The position numbers and the translations under genes were made by a program. Below the pieces are notes generated by a model. It did no database searches. It worked only from the letters and a program-made list of their open reading frames with translations, and was not told the origin of the DNA. Positions 36,151-50,020 of a DNA stretch of 64,000 nt are shown here, piece after piece. Origin of the DNA: Sapria himalayana (Eukaryota; Streptophyta; Magnoliopsida; Malpighiales; Rafflesiaceae). Position 1 is the stretch's first letter; every line of letters starts with the position of its first letter. The DNA lies in the NCBI GenBank assembly GCA_029783825.1, contig JAREIK010012301.1, positions 1-64,000 on the forward strand. Direction: 5' to 3'.

Positions 36151-37709
36151 CTATCAATATGTATATCTATATTTATATCTATCTGTCTATCTAAATATCA
36201 ATTTATATGTCTATCTCTCTATCTCTCTAACTGTTGATATATCACTCTAGTTTTGGGTATATTATCTATCTATCTATCACTCTATTTATCTATCAATTAT
36301 CTGTCTATATATTTCTATATCTATCTATCTATATTTATGTATATCTATATGTCTATCTATTTGTAAATCTATTTATCTATATATCTATCATTATATTTAT
36401 GTGTATATTATCTATATGTCTATCTCTCTATATATCTATCTATTATCTTTCTATCTATCTGTCTATTTTTTAGTCTATCTATCTATCTTTCTGTATATCT
36501 ATTTATCTATCTATCTATTTATCTATCTCTCTATCTTTCTATCTATCTTCCTATATAGCTGACTATCTATCTATATATCAATATAACTATCTGTCAATCT
36601 ATTGTCTATTTATCTATCTATTTATATTTCTATCAATCAATCTATGAATATTTCCATTATCTTTCTACATATTTGTCGATCTATCTTTCTATGTATATAT
36701 ATATATATATCTATCTATCTATTTATCAATCTGTTTGTTTATCAATCTATCTAACTATATTTATATATTTATATCTATCTATCTTTTTATCTCTCTATAT
36801 TTCTATTTATCATTCTATTTGTCTATCTATCTTTTTATCTATCAATATATCTGTTTGTCTTTCTATATATATATATATCTATCTATCTATCTATCCATCC
36901 ATCTATCTATCTATTTGTGTATCTACTTGTATATCTACTTGTATATCTAACTAACTATCTATCTATATTTATATCAATCTGTCTATCTATCTATAAATCT
37001 AACCATCAATCTATCTATCAATCTAAATATCAATTTGCCTATAACACAATAAATCCATCCATCTATCTATCTATCTATATGACATCTATTTTATCTATCA
37101 ATCCTTTTATCAATATGTCTATATATCCATCTTTCTTTCTCTCTATTTTTCTATCAATCTATCTCTCTTTCTATATATTAATGTGCCTATCTATATGTTC
37201 ATTTATCAGTCTTTATGTCTATCTATCTGTTTATATTTTTGTCTATCTATCCATGTATCTATTATTTTACATATCTATCTATTTATGAATCTATCTGTTT
37301 GTTTATTTATCTATCTATCTATCTATCCATCTATCTATCTATCCATCTATCTATCTATCCATCTATCTATATATCTTTATTTTTATCTATCTATCTATCT
37401 ATATGTCTATCTATTTATCTATCAATATATCTATTTGTTTATTTATCTATCTATCAATTAATATATCTATCTGGCTAGCTATCTATATATTTATCCATCA
37501 ATATATATATTTTTATATCTATCAATCTATATTTCTATCTATCTAACTATCTATCTATTTGGCTATCTATCTATCTATCTATGTGTCTTTTTAAATTTTT
37601 TTCTATTTGTCTATCTATTTATCTATCTATCTATTTATCTATCAATGTGTATATGTATCTATCTATTTATTCATCTATCTAACTATCTAATAATCTATCG
37701 ATCTTTGTA

Positions 37710-37748
<39 letters not shown>

Positions 37749-38301
37749 ATCTCTATATATATCTATCTATCTATATGTATGTCTATTAATATATCTATCA
37801 ATATGTACTATCAATATGTTTATCAATCTCTCCATCAATCTATCTATTAATCTGTTTATCAATCTATTTATCAATCTATTTATCAATCTGTCTATCAATA
37901 TCTCTATCAATGTGTCTATCAATATTTCTATCAATCTACCTATCTATATGTCTATCTATCAAACAATATTCCTATCTATCTATCAATATGTCTATTTTTT
38001 GTCTATCTATTTATATTTCTTTCTATCATTTTATCTGTTTATTTATCTATTTGTTTTTATGTCGATCAATTTTTCTATCTATCTATTTGTATATCTATCT
38101 TTCTATCTATATATCTATCTATCTATATTTCTATATATTGGTGTTTTTTTCTTTCTATCTATATGTATATCTATCTATCTATATAGCTATCTATCTATCT
38201 ATCTATATATCTCTATATATATCTATATATCTATATGGCTATCTATTTATTTATTTATCTATTTGTCTATCTATCTATTTATCTTTTTGTCTATCTATCT
38301 C

Positions 38302-38332
<31 letters not shown>

Positions 38333-38385
38333 CTATCTATTTGTGTGTCTTTCTATCAATCTATCTTTTTATTTATCTATATGTC

Positions 38386-38416
<31 letters not shown>

Positions 38417-38660
38417 CTATCTATTTATCTATATATCTATTTATATATCTAACTATATGTCATTTGTATATCTATTTATTTATCTATCTATATGTCTATC
38501 TATTTATCTATCTATCTATTTATCTATCTATCTATATGTCTATCTATTTATCATTTGTCTATCTATCTATCTATCTATCTATTTGTCTCTCTATTTTTCT
38601 TTTTATCTATCTATCTATCTTTTTGTCTATCTACAATCTATCTGTTTATCTTTCTATTTT

Positions 38661-38693
<33 letters not shown>

Positions 38694-38706
38694 ATTTCTA
38701 TCTATC
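32678..38706 (+). repeat. Degenerate TATC tetranucleotide array II (about 6 kb)
   Basis: TATC with TGTC, TTTC, TCAA and TATT variants. It contains several dinucleotide TA tracts (about 34427-34443, 36105-36148, 37717-37746) and short ATCTATATGTTGTATATC direct repeats at 34490-34575. Continuous with array I except for element A inserted between. All long frames, including one of 365 codons at 37645-38742, are TATC-encoded YLSI repeats. Confidence 0.92.
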
Positions 38707-39050
38707 TTTCAGTACATCTACTATTCTTCTGAATCCAACTAAGAGTTTCTTTATTCTTCTCCTTCAAATTGCTTATAAATATCTCTGTCTTTCTGAATTA
38801 TATATAGACAATTAAAATTTCATTTTTTCCATATATTCGGGTATTAGTTTTTTTTTCTCCTCCGAATTTCTTCATTTTTACTTCAATTTCATTAAAACTA
38901 TCATGATTTTGACTCGACACAATTAATTAAATAATATTTTTTTAGTTTAATCTTTGTTCTTCTACTGTTTAAAATTTTAGTGTTTTATTGATTTTGATTT
39001 CAATTACCAAATATTTGCATCTGAATAATCTTAATGTTAATTGTTTATAT
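38707..39050 (+). other. Leader of CACTA element B
   Basis: Non-coding. Its second half matches the leader of element A (GATTTTGACTC, CTTTGTTCTTCTACT). The first part is T-rich and turns into the TATC array at about 38706. Confidence 0.55.
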
Positions 39051-40553
39051 TTATATAATCATATGGCATTGTGTATAAATGTCTATATTTTAATATATAT
39101 AATGAATAATATTAAATAAAACTTTTATATAATGTTAATCTTAAATGTCTATAACAATATATATAAACTTTTATATATTTATATAATCGTATGACATTAT
39201 GTATAAATGTCTATACTCTAATATATATAAATGTATTACATTATAAATACACATTGATATGTTTATATAAACATATAATGTTATATATAAATATGTATAC
39301 ATATGTATTAATGTTTATGACACTATACAAAATTTACATTAACCTATCAATTTATATATTTTTTTAAATAACAATTATATAATATTTAATGATTATACAA
39401 TTTTGTAAATATTTATAAGACATATTTTTTTAAATAAATATAGAATATTTATAATATTTATTAAAATGTGATATATATATATATATACTATATATTATTT
39501 ATAAAACTATTACATATAAATATAATATTATTTAAGTAACATTTATTAAAATATTTTATTCACAAATATTAAATATATATACGTGTTTAATTATATAATC
39601 ATATGCCATTTTATATAAAAGTATTTATAACTATATTTATAATAAAGTAAACTATTTCTATAACTATATTTATAACTTTGTATAACTAATTTGTAACTAT
39701 ATAATAATGTATAACTATATGTATAATTCTATATAACTATATTTCTAAAAAATACTATATGTATACTAACATATAACTATATATAAGTATATTTTACTTA
39801 ATGCACAACTATATAAATGTTATATATAATTATATCTATAACTACATACAAATTTATAACTATATGTAAATAACTATATATAAATATTTGTATAACTATG
39901 TAGCACTATATACATAAATATAACTATATTTGTAACTATATATACATATATGTATTCATATAATTAAATCAAAATATTTTTTATAACGTTGTTTATATTT
40001 ATGTATAATTACTTATAACTACACGTATGAATATATCTATATATAACTTTTTATAACTATACATATTATATGTAAAATAATATATAACTATAAATAATTG
40101 TATCTTACTATGAGTATAACTTTAAAAGTTTTATGCATAATTATATTTAAATATTAAATGTACAGCTTATGTTTAATAAATACTTGTATATAGTAGTTTA
40201 TAAAAAAGTATTTTACTATATCAATACCTATACATTATTATATGTATAAATATATAAAATTAAATGAACAAATATATAAACCTACATCTATTAATATACG
40301 TCAGCTATATGTATAACTATATGTATAACCATATGTAACAATATTTATAATTACATTTATAACAACATTGAACATTATGTTTAACTATATGAGTATAACT
40401 ATATATAAATATTTGTATATCTAAATAAATGTTTATATAAGTATATATAACTATATTTGTAACTATATATACATATATATTCATATAATTAAATCAAAAT
40501 ATTTGTTTTTAATGTTGTATATATTTATGTATAACTACTTATAACTACTTGTA

Positions 40554-40614
<61 letters not shown>

Positions 40615-41050
40615 CTATATGTTTAATTATATATAACTATTTATACCTATATATATTATATGTAAAATTATATATAACTATAAATAATTGTATCTTACAA
40701 TGTGTATAACTTTAAAAGTTTTATGCAAAATTATATTTATGTATTAAATTTATATTTTATATTTAATATATACTTGTATATAGTAGTATATAAAAAAGTA
40801 TTTTACTATATCTATACCTATACATTAATATATGTATAAATATATACAATTAAATGAACAAATATATAAACCAACATGTATAAATATACATTTAACTATA
40901 TGTGTAACTATATGTATAACCACATGTAACTATATTTATAATTACATGTATAACAATATACAACATTATTTTAAACTATATGTGTATACCTATATATAAA
41001 TATTTGTATATCTAAATAAATGTCTATAAAATTATATATAACTATAATAA
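39051..41050 (+). repeat. AT-rich satellite of CACTA element B
   Basis: Same degenerate ATAACTATATGTATAAC repeat as in A. The marker GAACATTATGTTTAACTA (about 40370) and CAACATTATTTTAAACTA (about 40961) reveal a larger unit of about 590 bp. A long TA run (about 40558-40612) lies at the place where element C also carries long TA runs. Confidence 0.85.
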
Positions 41051-41090
41051 GAGATAATTGCGTTTGTTAAATAAAATGAGTTTTTTAACT

Positions 41091-42818
41091 AGTTATGAAA
41101 GATGATCATGAATGGATGTACAATTGTTGAATAGTAAATGAAATGTTCTCTAATGAATGGGGAGATAAAGTTAATGAATTTGTTGAGTTTGCTCTGAGAC
41201 ATCCTAAGTGTGTGAATAGTGGTACATATATAAGGTGTCATTGCACTTTAGTTAAATATAAGAATAAAAAGTTTTTGAATGTTGAAACTGTGAAGATACA
41301 TTTGTATAGAAATGGTTTTGTGGCAGATTACTATGTTTGGATATACAATGGTAAGAAGCAAGTCCAATAGAGATTTTCTAGTTTAGTATGGGTGTTAGTA
41401 AGTGAAACTAATCAGATGGTCTCAGATAATATTAATCACACTATATACCATAAAATGGGGTTTTGATGCAGTGGTTGCTGAATTCAACCCGAATGAGGAT
41501 ACAAATCCCGAGGAAAAAAATTTCTATGATATGTTTAAAGCTAGAGACAAACATGTATATGAGAGAAATTCTAAGCATACTCAACATTTTCTAGCCGTGA
41601 GGATGTTAGAAAAAAAGTGCAGACACAAGTATTCATAGACATGTTTTGATGATATGTCTAAATTCATTTATGAATTGTTTCCAAAGTATAATTTGATGCC
41701 ATTGGATTTCTGTAGCATGAAGAAGTTAGTTAGAGGCTTGAAATTACCCGTACAGGTGATTCATTAATGTATGAACAATTTTATGATATACTGGGGTAAT
41801 GATAGTGACCTTAATAGTTGTAAAATATGTGGGCATGCTCAGTACAAGCAAAAGGCAAAATTTTATTGCAACAATTGAAAGCGGAGTTGAAAAGTCTTTG
41901 AGGTGTTAGGGTTTAAACTTATGATATTTCCAAATGGAAAAATTTTTAGATGTGCACTGCCCTCATGTGGACCTTAAATGACTTTCCAGGATATTCTATG
42001 ATGTCTGGATGGAGTACAACTAGTATGTTGGCATGCCTGCATTGTCTGGAAGATTTTGATGCTTTTAGATTAATTAAGAGCAAAAAATAGTCGTGGTTCA
42101 AAAACCAACGAATTTTATTGTCCATTAATCATCCGTATCGACATAATACCAAAGAATTCATTAAGAATAGAAAGGTTACTAAACAATTTCTAGGGGTTAG
42201 ATCTGGGGATGATATTCTGCCAGAATTGAATAACTAAGACTTGAGGAAGGTGATAGATGTTGATGCCAATGTTGTGAATGCAGCTATATTTAAGACTTGT
42301 ATGTGGAATAAAAGAAGAATTTTCTGGGATTTGCCTTACTGGCATGAACACTTGCTCAGGCACAATCTTGATGTTATGCATATCAAGCAAAAAGTGTTTG
42401 ACAATATTTTCAATACAGTGTTTAATATTCCAGGGAAAACTAACGACTCTTTCAAGTCAAGAGATGAGTTGCATAAATATTATTGTCGTCCTCAATTTAC
42501 AAAAAAAATCTTGTAACCGTAAAATACCTTGATGTGCCATTTGTTTTAAATAAATCACAGAAGAAGGTTGTGTTGGAGTGGGTAAAAAACTTACATTTCC
42601 AGTTGGTTATGCTTCAAATCTAGGGAGATGTGTGGATGCGAAAAAACTTAAGATATTTGGAATGAAGAGTCATGATTGTCATGTATTAATGCAAATATTG
42701 TTACCAATTGCTCTTCGAGAATTCCTGCCTAATAGAATATGAGAGATGATAACTGAGATTTCTTTATTCTTCAAGCTACTAACTTCTTCTTCATTGATTG
42801 ATTGATGAGAAGTTGAGG
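41091..42818 (+). pseudogene. CACTA element B transposase remnant
   Basis: The N-terminal domain reads DHEWMYNC, VNEMFSNEWGDKVNEFVEFA, HPKCVNSGTYIRCHCTLV and HLYRNGFVADYYVWIYNGKK. The following stretch GFDAVVAEFNPNEDTNPEEK, FYDMFKARDKHVYERNSKH (about 41460-41580) is missing from A. RMLEKKCRHKYS, MPLDFCSMKKLVRGLKLPV and FMIYWGNDSDLNSCKICGHA follow. An internal deletion of about 430 bp at about 41860 removes part of the core. It resumes at the segment ending in a TAG before SWFKNQR, then runs through IFWDLPYWHEHLLRHNLDVM into a DUF4218 remnant. It is broken by stops and is non-functional. Confidence 0.87.
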
Positions 42819-43330
42819 CACTACAAGAAAATGTTTATTTAGCTAGGGAATTTTAGCTTTGGATCAATCTCTAGCTAAATTACAAGGGATTAACTAGGGA
42901 ATAGCAAGGAATCTTTGATTTTTCATTGAAATAAAAATTTGCAACGGATTAGCGATAGAATATTTTCGTAAATTCAGCTCAAGAAAAGCAAGAAATTTAG
43001 TAATGGATTTACGACGGATTAGCAACAGAATATTTTCTTATATTCCGCTAAAGAAAAGCGGGGAATTTAGCAACGGCTAGTGACGGATAAGAGACGGAAT
43101 ATTTTCGTAAATTCTGCTCAAGAAAAAAAGGAATTTAGCAATGGAGTAGCAGTGGATTAGTGATGGAATATTTTTGTAAATTCTGCTCAAGAAGAGTGGT
43201 GAATTTAGCAATGAATTTAGTGATGAAATTTCCCTAGCTAATAATATCCTGAATATAGCGACAGAATTTCCCTTGCTAATAAAACCTAGAATTTAGCGAC
43301 AGAATTTTTCTAGCTAATTACATACGGAAC
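42819..43330 (+). mobile_element. CACTA terminus D, inserted in element B
   Basis: It begins CACTACAAGAAAATG, a canonical CACTA terminus, followed by subterminal TTTAGCTAGGGAATTTT, ATCTCTAGCTAAATT and four repeats of a roughly 70-bp unit with GGAATTTAGCAA and CGGATTAGCGA-type phrases. It closely resembles the left end of element C. At about 43330 it runs into the GATA array, with no second terminus visible. It interrupts the DUF4218 region of B, shown by comparison with 28345-28365 in A. Confidence 0.82.
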
Positions 43331-43528
43331 ATAGATAAACACATAGATACATAGAAAGATATAAAGATTGATAAACATATAGATATATAGATAGTTAGAC
43401 AAACAAATAGATCAAGATATAAAAAGACAGATAGAAAGAATTATAGAAATACAAATAGACATATAGATAGCCACATAAATATACTGATAGATAGATGGAT
43501 AGTTAGAAATATAGATAAATGGATAGAA

Positions 43529-43581
<53 letters not shown>

Positions 43582-45330
43582 TACAGATATAAAGATGGAT
43601 TTATAAAGTGATAGATAGTAGGATAGAGAGACGATTAGATAGATGAATAAACAGATGATTAGATTGAAAGATTAATTAATGAATAAATATTGAGATAGAT
43701 ATATACATACATACATAGATAGATATATAGACAGATTAATAGATAGATCAATAAAAATATAGATAGACAGATAGATAGACAGATGGATATACAAATTGAT
43801 AAATAAATAGATAGATATATAAATAGACAGATAGATAGATAGACAGATAGACAGACAGACAAATAGACAGATAGATAGATATACAGAGAGATACAAAGGA
43901 AAATAGATAAACATATAGGTAAATAGATAGATAGGTAGACAGATAAATGCTAGATAAGAGATAAATAAATAAACAAATAGATAGACAGATAGATAGACAT
44001 ATAGACATACATGTAGATAGATAAATATGGACAGATAGATAGATGGATAGATATAGATTGATAGATGGATAGATAGACTGATCGATTGATGAATAGATAA
44101 TGGATATATAGTAGGATATATACGCGGATAGATTAATGGATAGATAGATGGATAAATAGAAGTAAAGTGTAACGGATAGATTGATAGATATATAGTCGCA
44201 TAGATAGATGGATAGATAGATGAATAGATATATAGATTGATCAACGAATAGATAAAAGGATATAAAGATGGATGGATAAAAGGATAGATAGATGGATAGA
44301 TAGATGGATAAATAATGGGTAGATAGACAAAGAGATAAATAGACAGATACATGATATTTTGATAGAAAGATAGATCAACAGATCGATATATAGATAGATA
44401 AATACATAGATACATATATAGATAGATAGATAGACAGATATAGACAAATTCATAGAGATATTTATAAACAAATAGATATACTAATAGATAAGAAGATAGA
44501 TATATAGTTAGATAGACGAATAGTTAGATATATTGACAGATTGACTAATAGATATATAGTTAGGTTGATTGATTAATTGATAGGTAGATAGATATATAGA
44601 TAGATAGACAGATAGAAAGTTAGACAGAAAGACTGACAGATAGATAAAAGTAGATATATAGATATATCCACAGATAGATAGATTGATAGATAGATATAAA
44701 GATAGAAAATAGATATATAGATTAGATAGACAAATATATGGATAAAAATATTAACAGATAGAATGACAAATAGCTAGACAGATAGATAGACAAATAGATA
44801 GACAAGCAGATTGAAAAGATAGATTGATAGATTGATAGACAGAGAGATAAATAGATAGATAGACATATAGATAGGCAGATATATAGATAGATAGATAGAC
44901 ATATAGTTAGATAACCCTTTTAGATAGATAGATAGATGGATTGACATATTGACATACATATAGACATATAGATAGATTTATAGATTGATAGGCAGATAGA
45001 CAAATAGATAATTAGATAGAGAGCAACATAGATAGACACTTGGATAGATAGATAGATAGATAGATAGACAGATAGACAGATAGACAGATAGACAGATAGA
45101 CAGATAGACAGATAGATAGATAGATACACAGATAGATCGATAGATAGATAGATAGATAGACCAATAGATAGATAGACATATAGATACATAAATAGACATA
45201 CATATACAGACATATATAGATAGATAGACAGATAGATAGACAGACAGATAGATAGATATACAGACAGATAGATAGATATATACACAGACGGATAGACCGA
45301 TAAATAGATAGATAGACCAATAGATAGACA

Positions 45331-45370
<40 letters not shown>

Positions 45371-48300
45371 TAAATAGATATATACATATATAGACAAATA
45401 GTTAGATATATAGATTCACTCATAGACAAATAGATAGAAAGACATATATATAGATAGATAGATGAATTGATAGATAAATAGTTAGATAGATAGAAAGATA
45501 GATACACATATAGTTTGATAGATAATTATACAAAAGATTGATAGATAAATAGATATATGGACAGATAGATATAGAGATAGATAGATAGCTAGATATATAG
45601 ATTAATAGATATATTGTTAGACAAAAAGATAGGTAGATTATAGACAGACATATGGTCAGATAGATAGACTGGTAGATAGACAAATAGATATACATATTTA
45701 TAGATAGATTGATATACAGATAGATAGCCAGATAGATCAAAAGAAAGACAAAAGATATACAGTTGGATAGACAGATAAATAGACAGATAGATAGATAGAA
45801 TATTCTAAATATATATATATATATAGAGATATATATAGACAATTCGATATATATATTGATAGACATATAGATTGACTAATAGAGAGATATATAGATAGAT
45901 AGATAGATATATAGAGAGATTAATTGATAGACAGATAAATAGATAGGCAGATAGTTAGATAAATAATAGACATATAGAAAAATATATAGTTTGATAAATA
46001 GATAGACACATAGATAGACAGATAGATAGACAGATAGATAGACAGATAGATAGACAAATAGACAGATAAACATATATATAGATAGAGAGATAGATAGACA
46101 AATAGACAGACAAATAGGCCAACATATAGATAGAAAAATAGATAGACATATTGACATACAGACATATAGATAAACAGACAGAAAGATAGAAAGATAGATA
46201 AATATATAGATTGATAGATTGATAGATAGACAGACAGATAAATAGATCCAGAGATAGATAGAAAAATAGACAGATAGAAAGATAGATAAATAGGTAGATA
46301 GATAGATAGATACATAGATAGATAGATATTAAGAAAGATAGATAGACAGATAGATAGATAATTTGATAGACATATAGATAAATAGATAGACTTAAAGATA
46401 AATAGACATATAGATAGACATATAGATAGGTAGAAAGTCAAAAAAAATAGATAGAAAGAAAGATAGTCATTTTAAATGATAGATCGATATACATATAATT
46501 AAACATATAGATAAATAGATATATAGATAGATAGATACAAAGATAGTGAAATATATAGATAGACATACAAATAGATAGATAGATTGATAGATAAATAGAT
46601 AGAAAGATGCATAGATAGAAAGTTTGTTAGACAGACAGATTGAATGAATGATTGATTGATTGAAAAATAAATAATCATATAGATATACAGATAGATAGGA
46701 AAATAGATAGATAGATAGATTAATATATAGATAGATAAACAGACAAATAGAGTGATAGATAAACAGATTGATAGTCAGCCAGATAAATATACAAATAGAC
46801 AAATAGATAGATAGATAGATATATATATATATATATATAGAAAGATAAATAGACATATAGAAATATAGAGGCATACATAGATAGATATATAGATAGATAT
46901 ACAGATAGACAAATAGATAGACAAATAGATTGCAAGATAGATTGGCATATAGATAGACAGATAGATTGACAGATAGATAGAAAGATAGATTGGAAATAGA
47001 TAGACTGGTAGATAGATAAATAGATATACATATAGATATATAGATAGATTGATTGACAGATTGACATATATTTAGATAGACATATAGAAAGATAAACATA
47101 TAGATAAATAGATAGACAGACAAATAGCCATACATATAGACAGATACATAGATAGGCAGATAGATACATATACGAATAGAAAGACATACAGATTTAAAGA
47201 CAAATATACAGATAAATAAATAGACAGACAGATAGACAAATAGATAGATAGAAAGAAAAAAGACAAATAAATAGTCAAATAGACAGACAAATAATAATAA
47301 AGATATGAAGACAAATAAAATGACAGATAGATAGATGGTTATATAAACAGATATATATACAGAAAAATTTATTAATAAATAGACTGATAGATAGACTGAT
47401 CAAAAGCTTAATAGATAAACAAATAGATCATCTATAAATAGATAGACCAATTTATGGACAGATATATGGATGGATAGATAGATAAATTAATAGATAGATA
47501 GACAATTAGATAGCTAGATATATAGACAAATAGATATATAGATATATAGACAAATCAATAGTCAAATAGATAGTCAAAAAGATAAATATATAGATAAACA
47601 TATTGATAGACAGATAGATTGATAGACAAATAGATAGATAGGCAAATAGATAGATAGATAGATAGATTGAAAGATAGATAGATAGATGGATTGATAGATA
47701 GATAGATCAATAGACATATAGTTAGGCAGATAGCTTGACTAAAAAATAGATAGTTAGTTAGATAGGTAGATAGACAAATTGATAAACAAATCATTAGACA
47801 GATAGTTAAATAGAAAGATAAATAGATAAATAGATCGATAAAATGATATATAGATAGATACAAAGATAGATAGTTTGATAAAAAGATATATAGATAGATA
47901 CAAAGACAAAAAGATAGATAGTTAAATAAATAGATAGGTAGACGAATAGATAGATAGATATATAGACATATAGATAAAAAGATAGATATATAGATAAATA
48001 GATAGATAGATATATAAATAAATAGATAGATATATAGATATATAAATACACATATATAGAGATAATTAGATAGACAAATAGATACATAAATTATTAAATT
48101 ATTAAATAGTTATTTAGATAGGTAGATAGATAAAAAGATATATATACAGCCAGACAGACAGATAGATCGATAGATAGATAGTTTGATAGAGCGATAGATA
48201 GATATTAGATATTTAAAATAATATATAGACAGATAGATAGATAAACAAATAGATAGTTAGATATATAGAAAAATATAAGGACACATTTAGATAATAGATA

Positions 48301-49357
48301 GATAGATAGATATATAGATAGATAGATATTGATATAGATAGTCAAATAATGGATAGATAGATAGATTGATAGACAAATATATAGACAGATAGTTAGTAAG
48401 TTAGAAAGACAAATGGATAGAGAGATAGGAAGACAGATAGATAAAGAGATAAACACACAGATAGATAGACAGCTTAATAGACATACAGATAGATAGATAG
48501 ATGATCAGATAAATAGATAGATAAATAAATAGATTGATAGACATACATATAGACATACACATGGACAGACAAGTAGATAGACTAATTAATAGACAAATAG
48601 ACAGATAGACAGATAGATAGAAAGATAGATAGACTTATAAAAATACAGAGAGATACATAGATAGATAGAATGATAAATAGACAGATAAATAGACAAATTG
48701 ATAGGCTTAAAGATAGATAGATAGACAATCATGTAGATAGACAGATAGACAGATAGATAGATATGCAAATAGATAGACAGATTAATTAACATAAAGAAAG
48801 ATATATAGATAGATAGATAGATTGATTGATTCATAAATAGACAAAAATATTTTTAGGCAGATAGATAAATAGATAGACATATATATAAATATATAAACAT
48901 ATAGATATACACACATATTGACATACAGATAGATAGATATACTAACATATAGAAATTAGATATAAAGATAGATCGATAATCAAATAGATAGACAGATAGA
49001 TTTACTGATAGAAGGAAAGATAGATAGATAGACAAATAGATAGAGAAACAAATAGATAAAAAGAAAGACAAAAAAGGACAAATAGATAAATTGATAGATA
49101 GACAGATATATATATATATATATATATATGGATACATTGATGGATAGATAGATAGATAGACTTATCAAAAGATAGATAGATAGATAGTCAGATAGATAGT
49201 TGGATAGATAGATAGACTGATACAAGGATAGATAGATATATAGATAGATAAATAAATTGACAGATAGATAGATGGATAGATATATGGATAAATAAAAAGA
49301 TAGATATATTGATCAATAGACAAATCAATATACAGATTGATAGACAGACAGATAGAC
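43331..49357 (-). repeat. Degenerate GATA tetranucleotide array (about 6 kb)
   Basis: The same tetranucleotide family as the TATC arrays but in inverse orientation. Variants include GACA, AATA and GATT. It contains TA/CA dinucleotide tracts (about 43527-43576), TA tracts near 45335-45367, 46819-46839 and 49107-49128, and a regular GACA/GATA block at 45058-45120. Long minus-strand frames are YLSI repeats, not genes. Ends at the ATA duplication of element C. Confidence 0.92.
45058..45120 (-). repeat. Regular 8-bp GACAGATA block inside the GATA array
   Basis: About seven consecutive copies of AGACAGAT, giving alternating GACA and GATA, noticeably cleaner than the surrounding array. A similar shorter alternation occurs near 46015-46060. 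Confidence 0.85.
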
Positions 49358-49360
49358 ATA
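49358..49360. repeat. Left 3-bp target-site duplication of CACTA element C
   Basis: ATA before CACTACAAGAAAA; matched by ATA at 61728-61730. Three base pairs is the CACTA norm, though the GATA context makes a chance match fairly likely. Confidence 0.65.
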
Positions 49361-50020
49361 CACTACAAGAAAATATCAATTTAACTTGGAAAATTTTGCT
49401 AGGGATCATTCCCTGGCTAAATAGAGAAGGATTAGCTAGGGAATAACAATGGAATAACAAAGGATTTTTAATTTTACATTGAAATAAATACTAGCAACAT
49501 ATTAATGATGCATTAGTGATGAAAATGTCTGATTGAAAATTATTTGTCGCTAATATTTTTGTAGATTTCCACAAAAAAAACTGGGAAAATTAGCCACTAA
49601 TTTAGCCATGGAATTTCCCTAGCTAATTATATCTAGATAAATTCCATTCATAATATTTCATAGATTTCCGTGTAATGAAACCCGGAAGAAAACTGGGAAT
49701 TTAGCAATGGATTTTTCAATAGCTAATTATATCGAAATAAATTTTGACGCTAATATTTTCATAGATTTCCTTGAAAAGAAAACTAAAAATTTAGCAACAA
49801 ATTTTTCCTATCTAATTATATCGAGACAAAATCCATTGCAAAATATTTAGCTAAATTTTTTTTTTCTATTTTATCTTTTATTGCAAGTGATTATTTCTTA
49901 AATTTTATTTTTCACAAAATATATCTATTTAGCTAGAGATCTTCCCTAGCTATTTGCACTGTGGATAATTTCCGTCTCTAATCTTTAATGATTTAAATTT
50001 TTGTTAATTTATTATTTGTT
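49361..50020 (+). repeat. Left terminus and subterminal repeats of element C
   Basis: After the CACTA terminus come GCTAGGGATCATTCCCTGGCTAA-like inverse motifs, ATTAGCTAGGGAATAAC, then three to four copies of a roughly 100-bp unit with GAAAACTGGGAATTTAGCAA, TTTCCCTAGCTAATTATATC and ATTTTCATAGATTTCC phrases. These would be protein-binding repeats of the element. Confidence 0.78.

Larger units (their letters stand above)
38707..42818 (+). mobile_element. CACTA element B, truncated relative of A
   Basis: It contains a leader (38707-39050), the AT satellite (39051-41050) and a transposase pseudogene (41091-42818) related to A at the nucleotide level. The left terminus is missing: the TATC array runs into the leader. 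The right part is cut in the DUF4218 region, where CACTA terminus D begins at 42819. The block corresponding to 25405-26343 of A is absent. Confidence 0.82.

Noticed and set aside
20216..38742. Many long plus-strand frames of Y, L, S and I residues, up to 365 codons
   Set aside because: Twelve bases of TATC encode YLSI in every frame and contain no stop. The frames follow repeat phase and overlap each other; they are not genes.
43331..49357. CRISPR-like or regularly spaced repeat array
   Set aside because: No fixed repeat with unique spacers; it is a continuous degenerate tetranucleotide in plant DNA.
43659..49460. Long minus-strand YLSI frames
   Set aside because: Same effect from the GATA array read on the other strand.
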